A stretch of 45,459 nucleotides of DNA from Actinomycetes bacterium. Lineage in GTDB: Bacteria > Actinomycetota > Acidimicrobiia > Acidimicrobiales > Acidimicrobiaceae. Shown one piece after another: positions 38,443 through 45,459 of the stretch (its first letter is position 1; the number at the start of each line of letters is the position of its first letter). The notes under the pieces were generated by a model. The model was not told the origin of the DNA and did not search any database. It saw only the letters and a list, made by a program, of their open reading frames with translations. The stretch is from positions 1 to 45,459 of the forward strand of contig JAJYHJ010000176.1 of the NCBI GenBank assembly GCA_021784785.1, in the 5' to 3' direction. The position numbers and the translations under genes are program-made.

Positions 38443-39460
38443 GGATCACATCTTTGACCATCGACTCTTCAACGTCTCGAACGACCTCAAGACCGTCTCG
38501 TCCGTCTAGGACAAAGGTCAAGGTACCCATTGACTTTTTGTCCCGTTTCATGTACTCAAGAAGCGAGTCTTTATCAGCCCAGGAAGGTAGTCGATGATTC
38601 AGACCGTAGCTGTGAAGTACCTTTCGGTGTTCGTCTAATCGAGCTTCGTCTATTCGACCCATCTTGAAGGCAAGTTTGCCAGCGAAGTAGATTCCGACGG
38701 CGACAGCCTCACCATGGGTAAGCTGCTCGCCGAGAGAGCGTTCAAAGCCTTGCGCTTCAACTGCATGACCAAGAGTGTGCCCATAGTTCAAAAGAGCTCT
38801 CCGACCACCCTCGCGTTCGTCGCTAGCTACATACTCTGCCTTGATCTCAACACACCTTGCGACTTGTTCCAAGAGGCTCATGCCTTCTAAAGTATCATGT
38901 GATATAAATGAATACTTTGCCATCTCTCCGAGTCCAGACCTCTTTTGGTTCTCTGGGAGAGTCTCAAGCGTATTCAGATCGCAAAACACAGCCTTCGGTT
39001 GCCAAAAAGAGCCGACTAGGTTTTTTCCTTGTCTCAAGTTAACTGCCGTCTTTCCTCCAACTGCAGCGTCAACCATCCCAAGTAGGGTGGTCGCGACATT
39101 AATATAGTCTGTACCTCGGTAGTAGGTAGATGCGACAAAACCCCCTAGGTCAGTTACGACTCCGCCACCAAGTGCAACGATCAAATGGTTACGCTTTAAC
39201 CCAAATAAGGCAAGTTTGGAGCTAACCTCATCGACCACTCGCAAGCTTTTTGCTCTCTCGTCTTTTGGAACCGTAAATACCTCCGAATCTACTGAGAGTT
39301 GCAGGCTCCACGGTATCTCTTCTTGGGTAATGACGGCGACCTTTTCGTAGCGACTGGAGATGTACTGGTCAACATACTCAAACAAGCCTCGCCCAACTAC
39401 CACCGCGTAGCTGCGCTCTCCCAAGGACACTTCGATCGTCACAATTGCTTCTTGGTTCAC
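38432..39460 (-). CDS. aroB: 3-dehydroquinate synthase
   Basis: ALGGGVVTDLGGFVASTYYRGTDYINVATTLLGMVDAAVGGKTAVN, NYGHTLGHAVE. Confidence 0.97.
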   Translation of the reverse strand: MNQEAIVTIEVSLGERSYAVVVGRGLFEYVDQYISSRYEKVAVITQEEIPWSLQLSVDSEVFTVPKDERAKSLRVVDEVSSKLALFGLKRNHLIVALGGGVVTDLGGFVASTYYRGTDYINVATTLLGMVDAAVGGKTAVNLRQGKNLVGSFWQPKAVFCDLNTLETLPENQKRSGLGEMAKYSFISHDTLEGMSLLEQVARCVEIKAEYVASDEREGGRRALLNYGHTLGHAVEAQGFERSLGEQLTHGEAVAVGIYFAGKLAFKMGRIDEARLDEHRKVLHSYGLNHRLPSWADKDSLLEYMKRDKKSMGTLTFVLDGRDGLEVVRDVEESMVKDVIHEL

Positions 39461-40053
39461 CTATCTCCACTTCCTAGTCCAGCTAGTCGTTCCGATTTCA
39501 ACGCAGCATTCAACGCCTTGTCAACGATCTCATCTACCGATAGTGTTGAACACTCCAACCTAATATGGCTACAAAGCTGGTAGCCGGTGCGTCTTTGAAG
39601 CAGGCGCTCTTTTAGTGAATTATAGAGATCGTCCTTAGACAGAAACGGGCGTCTATCAATCTCTCTTTCTGTGTCTTTCATCAATCTGCCCAAGATTACA
39701 TCAAGATCAACGTCTAACCAAATAACCAACGACTCTTGCTGACGGATGAGTTCTTGGCTTTGAGTCGATATCAATGTACCTCCGCCAAGAGCGAGCACTA
39801 AAGGGCCGCCTTTTATCAAAACCCTCTCCAGAGTCCGCGCCTCAAGGTTTCTAAAAGGTTCCTCTCCAAATTTGGAGACGTAAGAGGCGATAGACGACCC
39901 GATCTCGACTTCTATAGCCCCGTCCAAGTCGATAAAATCCCAATTCAATCTCTTTGCCAACCGCATCGCTACCGTTGACTTCCCAGACCCCATCATCCCT
40001 GCAAAGATGATCAGATCTAGCTCAGGTGCTTTTATGCTCATACTCTCCGACAC
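39457..40053 (-). CDS. aroK: Shikimate kinase
   Basis: IIFAGMMGSGKSTVAMRLAKRLNWDFIDLDGAIE, FRNLEARTL, LALGGGTL. Confidence 0.95.
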   Translation of the reverse strand: MSESMSIKAPELDLIIFAGMMGSGKSTVAMRLAKRLNWDFIDLDGAIEVEIGSSIASYVSKFGEEPFRNLEARTLERVLIKGGPLVLALGGGTLISTQSQELIRQQESLVIWLDVDLDVILGRLMKDTEREIDRRPFLSKDDLYNSLKERLLQRRTGYQLCSHIRLECSTLSVDEIVDKALNAALKSERLAGLGSGDR

Positions 40054-41221
40054 TTGACTCAGTACTACCTAAGTTAGATTGAAACGAAGAGAGATTCCGT
40101 TTAAATTCACCAATTGAGTCGCCCCCAAACTTCCTAAGAGCCTCTCGTGCTAGGACAAACGCCATCATGTGTTCTGCAACCACGCCCATAGCAGGGACGG
40201 CGGTTACATCGGTTCTCTCTTTAAAAGAAAAGGACTTCTCTTTCGTAACCACATCAACCGTCTCAATAGAAGGACGGTTCAAAGATGCTAGCGGCTTCAT
40301 CCAAGCAGTAGCAGATATGAGATCTCCCGTGGAGATGCCACCTTCAATCCCGCCAGCACGATGTGTAGCTCTAACGTAACAGTTGTCCGATTCGTCCCAA
40401 TAGATCGCGTCATGTGCCTCGGATCCCTTTTTACGAGATACCTCTATCGCATCTCCTATGGAGATTGCTTTGACTGCTTGAATCGACATGAGCGCTTGGC
40501 CTATAAGGCCGTCTAACTTACGATCCCAGTGAACATGGCTCCCAAGGCCAACTGGTACTCCATACGCGAGCACCTGAGCTGCTCCACCTAAAGAGTCTCC
40601 AACTTTAGCGGCAGCTTTGATCTCTGCAATCATACGCTCTTCCACTTTATGGTCAAAACAGCGAACCTCTGACGAGTCAACGACCTCTAGATCATTAGGT
40701 AAGGGTATTTGCGAATTATCCGCGCTTACCGCTCCGATCTGCACTACATGACTCAATACCGTAACGCCAATCTCTCTGAGAAGAAGTTTGAAGATAGCGC
40801 CCGCGGCAACTCTCGCTGCTGTCTCTCGAGCGGAGGCTCTCTCTAATACGTCTCGTGCATCAGCAAACCCATACTTAAGCATTCCCGCCAAGTCAGCATG
40901 ACCGGGACGCGGTTGAGTGAGGATCTTGGACGGAACTCCTGGTTCGGGTGACATCTCGTCCGTCCACTTTTTCTCCCACTCGGAGTTGTATATGACCACC
41001 GCAATCGGTGAACCCAAGGTTCTCCCATGACGAACTCCTGAAAGTATCTCGATCTCGTCCGCTTCAAAGCGCATTCTTGGACCACGTCCATAACCTAGAC
41101 GTCGTCGAGCCAGCTCAGTTTGAATCTCCTTCTTTGTAACTGAAAGTCCCGATGGTACACCTTCAACGGTAACTACAAGTGCCTTGCCATGGGACTCCCC
41201 GGCCGTCATGAACCTCAACAT
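40022..41221 (-). CDS. aroC: Chorismate synthase
   Basis: MLRFMTAGESHGKALVVTVEGVPSGL, RRRLGYGRGPRMRFE, HRAGGIEGGISTG. Confidence 0.98.
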   Translation of the reverse strand: MLRFMTAGESHGKALVVTVEGVPSGLSVTKKEIQTELARRRLGYGRGPRMRFEADEIEILSGVRHGRTLGSPIAVVIYNSEWEKKWTDEMSPEPGVPSKILTQPRPGHADLAGMLKYGFADARDVLERASARETAARVAAGAIFKLLLREIGVTVLSHVVQIGAVSADNSQIPLPNDLEVVDSSEVRCFDHKVEERMIAEIKAAAKVGDSLGGAAQVLAYGVPVGLGSHVHWDRKLDGLIGQALMSIQAVKAISIGDAIEVSRKKGSEAHDAIYWDESDNCYVRATHRAGGIEGGISTGDLISATAWMKPLASLNRPSIETVDVVTKEKSFSFKERTDVTAVPAMGVVAEHMMAFVLAREALRKFGGDSIGEFKRNLSSFQSNLGSTESSVGEYEHKST

Positions 41222-41289
41222 AAAACCAGGATAGCCATAAATTCACTGATTTGAACCGAAGTAGAAGATCGATGCCCGTATCACTAGAA

Positions 41290-41724
41290 CTAGCCCGCTG
41301 ACGAAGTGCCAGGACTGTTTGATGTATTCACAATAGGAGTAAATGGATTCTTATTTGAAGTTGGAGTCGGTGCACTGGTCGTTGTTTTACTACCTGAGGA
41401 AGTACCAACCGGTTTTGACTTGGTTGCTGTAGTAAGTAGTCTATGGCCAGACGTCTTTGGGAAAGCTGGCAGGGAGGCCGGTAAATGTACATGCGACGAA
41501 GACAGACCCCCTTTATATATGTAAAGTGACGCTGCAGCCGATATAGCCACGATGCAAAGGATCACGATCAACCACCTTGCACTAGGTTCCCTTGAAAACC
41601 GCTTTGCCTTCTTGGTTTCGCTCTTTACGCCGACTTCTACCGCTGTCTCTTGCTCTTTTACTTCTCGTTCTGTTACCGACATAGACTCTCCTTGTAGACC
41701 TTTATGGAGCCCCTTGAGCTTCAA
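41290..41724 (-). CDS. Single-TM protein in type IV pilus cluster, possible PilP-like partner
   Basis: 144 aa; TM (WLIVILCIVAISAAASLYIY), Thr/Ser/Pro linker, NPFTPIV near C-terminus; immediately downstream of pilO. Confidence 0.55.
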   Translation of the reverse strand: MKLKGLHKGLQGESMSVTEREVKEQETAVEVGVKSETKKAKRFSREPSARWLIVILCIVAISAAASLYIYKGGLSSSHVHLPASLPAFPKTSGHRLLTTATKSKPVGTSSGSKTTTSAPTPTSNKNPFTPIVNTSNSPGTSSAG

Positions 41725-42304
41725 AGGCTTGACCTTTAATAGTCACATTTAGGATCTCGCCATCTGAGGTTGGGTAACCCGGTATGTGCGAACCCACTGA
41801 AGTTATAGTGACAGAATCCACGGTGACCAGACGGTTTAACGTATCTAAAGACTTAAGAAACGACTCGACCTGGAAGTAGCCACCTTCCGTTTGGATCGAA
41901 AAAGCTATCGAAGGACCTGAAGTCTTTGGCGCCACTTTGGAGGTCGTTGCTGAAGCCTGCGGTGTCGACGTCGGTGGCGTCGGTGTGACGTTAATTAGTG
42001 GGAGCCCAGAGGCAGCTGCCGCTTTGGTAAATGAGTTAAACAACGCAGGTAGGTCAGCAGTAGATGGAAGCGCACTTTGCAATGAAGACGCCTCTGTCTT
42101 CAGTGTTGGCAAGGTCTTTTTTGCCACAAGCAACGAGTTCAACCGACTTTGCAAGGTCATAATGTTGCTTTGATCCACAGTGACCGTCTGCGCGCTCTGC
42201 GCCACCTTAGTAGATAGTGGAGAAAAGTACAAAAAGTACCATCCCGCTATAAGTAGTACTAAAGCCACGGTGCCGACAACTAAACGAACCCTTTTATCAT
42301 GCAC
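41702..42304 (-). CDS. pilO: Type IV pilus inner-membrane alignment protein PilO
   Basis: N-terminal TM, coiled-coil, ferredoxin-like C-terminal half (FSIQTEGGYFQVESFLKSLDTLNRLVTVDSVTI); downstream of pilMN. Confidence 0.85.
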   Translation of the reverse strand: MHDKRVRLVVGTVALVLLIAGWYFLYFSPLSTKVAQSAQTVTVDQSNIMTLQSRLNSLLVAKKTLPTLKTEASSLQSALPSTADLPALFNSFTKAAAASGLPLINVTPTPPTSTPQASATTSKVAPKTSGPSIAFSIQTEGGYFQVESFLKSLDTLNRLVTVDSVTITSVGSHIPGYPTSDGEILNVTIKGQAFEAQGAP

Positions 42305-44067
42305 TACCTATTCACCACCTGGTTTAGATAGCTCAACGCTCTACCTGAACTAAAGCCAGCTGGCAAGGTCGCAGTCGAGGAGAATGTCGTAATTCCGTCT
42401 TCAACTCCAAGTCCAGGACCACCAGAGTAACCGGGGCATGCCTGCCCTGAAGCGAAAGCTGGAGCCAAGTTTGACGACGAGACCCACTCATTTTGCACAA
42501 AACTCAATGAAGATAGAGCCAAGAGCCAGTTCTTTGGTGCCTGTTGAGAGCAACCTGTAAGTGAAAAGGTCAAAGACGCCGGAGCACCAACCGCCGCTTG
42601 AGTAGTTTGAAGTTGCGTCCACCATGAATCCGAAGGCGTAACGGATGCGATCTCTGCTATCACGGCACTCCACGATATGGATCCCTGAAGATCGGACTTG
42701 ACCTCTCCCTTTAGGGTGCTCACAACGCTCTCTAGCTTTGAGACGTTAGAGAGTGAGTCGATCTTTTGCTGAAGTGAACTGCTCTGACTGGCCAATGCAT
42801 CGGCTGCTGCCTGGTTTGCATCTAGTGCGTGACTTTCTTGTACCGACGCTACGCCCAAGCCAACCCCTACAAGTAGAGCCGCCAAGACAAAGACTGAGAC
42901 CTCTTTACGGATAGACTCCCTATAAGCCGTTCGCTTAGGAATCAAGTTAATTCGATGAGAACCTTTAGTTGCACTTGGAGCCTTCCAAAGAGCAAGCCCT
43001 AAGGCGGTAAGGCCAGAGACGGTCAGAAGTTTGCGATCTGAATCCGACACTGCATCATCACAGACAAGATCTAAGTACCTTGACGTCGGTATGAGTTCGA
43101 CGTTTAGAGATAAGCGGTTGCACAAAGACTCTGCCAACCCGTCTATAAGTCCAGCTCCACCTCCCAAGAAGATCTTCTCTATAGCAAGGTCGTCTGACTG
43201 CAAGAGGTAGTACTCTAAAGAGTTCGCCACCTCTTGTGTGAGCTGCTCGACAGCTTCACGAATCGCAGATGAGACCCCATCACGAACCTCTGTTGTTACA
43301 TTTCTTTCCTCTAAGTGGCCACCTCGCTTATACCACTCAGCCGTCGACTCATCGCACCCAGTTATCTCTTGAATTCTTTTGGTTATCTCCCCCCCGCCGA
43401 CTTGCAGTGTTCGTACGAACCTAACACCATCTGCCCCTGCAAGTACAACATCGGTAACGTCCGAACCCACCTCGACAACAGCGAATCTTTCGGGTCTCGG
43501 GTTCTTACCGTCACCTAAGACCTCTGCCGAAGCCTCTCCTAAGATATTTTGAAGTGCACGTGCGCTGGCTAAGGAGTTGACGTCTACACCAACTACAGAC
43601 AGTCCGGCTCTTTTTACAACCTCAATAGATCGTTTAACTACACTCTCGTGTGCTCCGGCAAGAAGAACCCTGATGAACTTCGAATCGTCTGTCTCAACCG
43701 CTCCAAGTCTCTCAAAGTCGCTCACTAACTCCGAAGCCGGTATCGGTAAGGACTCGATAACCTGAAAAGCGATCGCGTCCCGAAGTTCGGAGTCTGACAT
43801 ATCAGGATTGACGAGCGATCTAACCACTACCCTAGTTCCACCTAGTCCGACAACACATCGTTTAGTATGCACGTCAGCGGAGGCCAAAAGCTCCTTCAAA
43901 GTAGCAGCAACCAAATCGGCATCTACCACCTCACCTGAGATAACGGCGCCCCGAGGAAGAGTTCGTTGTCCAAGTTTTGTTAGAGTGAGTGAAGACCCTT
44001 TGAGTTCAACCTCGACAAATTTTATAGCAAAGCTTCCTATATCTAGACCTATCACTCTTTCGGTCAT
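42304..44067 (-). CDS. Fused PilM-PilN type IV pilus assembly protein
   Basis: PilM actin-like domain (VIGLDIGSFAIKFVEVE...VLAGADGVRFVRTLQVGGGEITKRI), then HRINLIPKR + TM + coiled-coil PilN domain in one 587-aa ORF. Confidence 0.9.
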   Translation of the reverse strand: MTERVIGLDIGSFAIKFVEVELKGSSLTLTKLGQRTLPRGAVISGEVVDADLVAATLKELLASADVHTKRCVVGLGGTRVVVRSLVNPDMSDSELRDAIAFQVIESLPIPASELVSDFERLGAVETDDSKFIRVLLAGAHESVVKRSIEVVKRAGLSVVGVDVNSLASARALQNILGEASAEVLGDGKNPRPERFAVVEVGSDVTDVVLAGADGVRFVRTLQVGGGEITKRIQEITGCDESTAEWYKRGGHLEERNVTTEVRDGVSSAIREAVEQLTQEVANSLEYYLLQSDDLAIEKIFLGGGAGLIDGLAESLCNRLSLNVELIPTSRYLDLVCDDAVSDSDRKLLTVSGLTALGLALWKAPSATKGSHRINLIPKRTAYRESIRKEVSVFVLAALLVGVGLGVASVQESHALDANQAAADALASQSSSLQQKIDSLSNVSKLESVVSTLKGEVKSDLQGSISWSAVIAEIASVTPSDSWWTQLQTTQAAVGAPASLTFSLTGCSQQAPKNWLLALSSLSFVQNEWVSSSNLAPAFASGQACPGYSGGPGLGVEDGITTFSSTATLPAGFSSGRALSYLNQVVNR

Positions 44068-44192
44068 ACCAATCTCTCCGTCATACTCGAGCCAATAAGG
44101 TGGAGATCAAAACACACTTCACACTAAAGTGCTCGACATCTGCGCACAAACCTTGAGCACTTTATCTTCCATTTCCAAAAGATCTATCTGAA

Positions 44193-44942
44193 TCAGAGCT
44201 TTGCAACAAGTAGCGCTATTAGAAAGCTCAAGGTTATAAAAGGGCCAAACGGAATGGCGCTTTTCCTACTGGCTCGGCCAGTCACCATCAGTGCAACTCC
44301 TACCAACGATCCCAGAGCAAAAGAGCCCAAAATGACGTAGAAAATGAAGTAAAGGCCGAAAGACGACAAAGCTAAAGCGATCACACCCACCAACTTGGCA
44401 TCGCCTAGACCCATGCCCTTGGTCAAGATACCTATAACAAAGAGAGACCCACCAAATATGATTAGAGCGATGAGTGCCGGCAAAATAGGTGCTAGAGAGT
44501 GACTCTCAATCGATCGCCCTACTACGAGCAAGGCCTCCGCAAGCATCCCAAAGTAGGTTAGTACATTGGGTATCTTGCGCACCTTTAGATCAACTATCGC
44601 TCCAGTCACCGCGATGAACACGGCTAAATAGATTCCAACTTCGGTAATGCCCCATCGATAAAGAGGAACAAGAACGGCGTACAAAAGTGCCATTGAACCT
44701 TCAAGGACAATATAAGAGGCTGCTATTTGAACATGGCAACTCCTACATCTTCCTTTTAGCAAAATATAAGAGATGATCGGAATATTGTCATATGCTGCTA
44801 TTTGAACATGGCAACTCGGGCACTCAGATCGAGCAACAGCAATATTCATACCCGCTGGAATTCGATATGCAAGTGCACTCATAGTTGAGCCCAACACCGC
44901 CCCCACAAGTGCGCCAAAGATAGCAAGGGTGACAGACGCCAT
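44193..44942 (-). CDS. pilD: Prepilin peptidase (A24), bifunctional type with zinc-binding Cys pairs
   Basis: CPSCHVQIAAYDNIPIISYILLKGRCRSCHVQIAASYIVLEG; VDLKVRKIPN and GMGLGDAKL catalytic motifs. Confidence 0.95.
   Translation of the reverse strand: MASVTLAIFGALVGAVLGSTMSALAYRIPAGMNIAVARSECPSCHVQIAAYDNIPIISYILLKGRCRSCHVQIAASYIVLEGSMALLYAVLVPLYRWGITEVGIYLAVFIAVTGAIVDLKVRKIPNVLTYFGMLAEALLVVGRSIESHSLAPILPALIALIIFGGSLFVIGILTKGMGLGDAKLVGVIALALSSFGLYFIFYVILGSFALGSLVGVALMVTGRASRKSAIPFGPFITLSFLIALLVAKL
44719..44817. repeat. Two exact 24-bp direct repeats inside pilD
   Basis: GCTGCTATTTGAACATGGCAACTC at 44719-44742 and 44794-44817; encodes the SCHVQIAA segment twice. Confidence 0.95.
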
Positions 44943-44943
44943 C

Positions 44944-45459
44944 TCAAAACCCTGCGCTCTGAGCGTTTAACGACCATATGCCCGCGCTTATCGAGCCACC
45001 TACCGATGGAGGAACGCTACATGAAGTTGGAACAGTGGCCGAACTTGCCTCGTCCGCATAGAAGTAGTTTCCCATAGAACCACCGATCGCCACAGATTCA
45101 ACCCCATAGACCGAGCCGCCGCTTGAGTACTCAAAAGCGCAAAACGCCTGGGCCGACTGACCGCTAGCTGCGGCCAGGACCACATATATCGGGTTAGTCA
45201 CAGCTGAAGAGGTAGGTGCCGTCGCGCTGAGCAGCGGTGCAAACTCAGGGTCTGACTCCCCTAAGGTCCCAGGACCTGATCCAGCTCCGGCATATGCACC
45301 GTGCGAGTCATAAAAAGCGATCTCGGCAGTTAGAACGGCCTTTAGATTGCTCTGAGCAGACCGATCCTGCGCTGACTTCTGTGCACCTAGGAAGGTTGGA
45401 ATGGCAATAGCCATCAAGATTCCGATTATGAGCACGACCACCATAAGCTCAATAAGGGT
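44944..45459 (-). CDS. Type IV pilin (prepilin), N-terminus truncated by window edge
   Basis: TLIELMVVVLIIGILMAIAIPTFLGAQKSAQDRSAQSNLKAVLTAEIAFY; reading frame continues past 45459. Confidence 0.92.
   Translation of the reverse strand, partial: TLIELMVVVLIIGILMAIAIPTFLGAQKSAQDRSAQSNLKAVLTAEIAFYDSHGAYAGAGSGPGTLGESDPEFAPLLSATAPTSSAVTNPIYVVLAAASGQSAQAFCAFEYSSGGSVYGVESVAIGGSMGNYFYADEASSATVPTSCSVPPSVGGSISAGIWSLNAQSAGF

Overview
The window is actinobacterial. Mycobacterial-type IHF, PyrR and an ATPase-degenerate PriA sit in one housekeeping chromosome segment; an acidophilic Acidimicrobiia-like origin is only an inference. Most genes are on the minus strand. From left to right: (1) a putative five-gene cell-surface locus with a sortase, two polytopic GT-C/DUF2079-like membrane proteins, a beta-propeller lipoprotein and a secreted protein with a sorting-signal-like C-terminus; (2) an MscS-type channel; (3) a long housekeeping block priA-metK-coaBC-rpoZ-gmk-mihF-pyrF-pyrD-carB-carA-pyrC-pyrB-pyrR; (4) a divergent LytR-CpsA-Psr gene; (5) a gene-poor accessory patch with a TnpB-only IS200/IS605-type element interrupted by an amber codon; (6) an aa3-type oxidase operon with ctaB, a TlpA-like thioredoxin and a COX-II-like cupredoxin lacking canonical CuA ligands; (7) pepP-efp-nusB on the plus strand; (8) aroC-aroK-aroB-aroQ next to a type IV pilus cluster with a PilM-PilN fusion, PilO, prepilin peptidase and a pilin truncated by the window edge. 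The best leads are the sortase/glycosyltransferase locus, the PilM-PilN fusion, the degenerate CuA cupredoxin and altered oxidase proton-channel residues, the CTG start inferred for gmk, the PyrR-type RNA switch before pyrR, and the amber-interrupted TnpB with intact omegaRNA-like 3' end. No tRNA, rRNA or CRISPR array was recognised.
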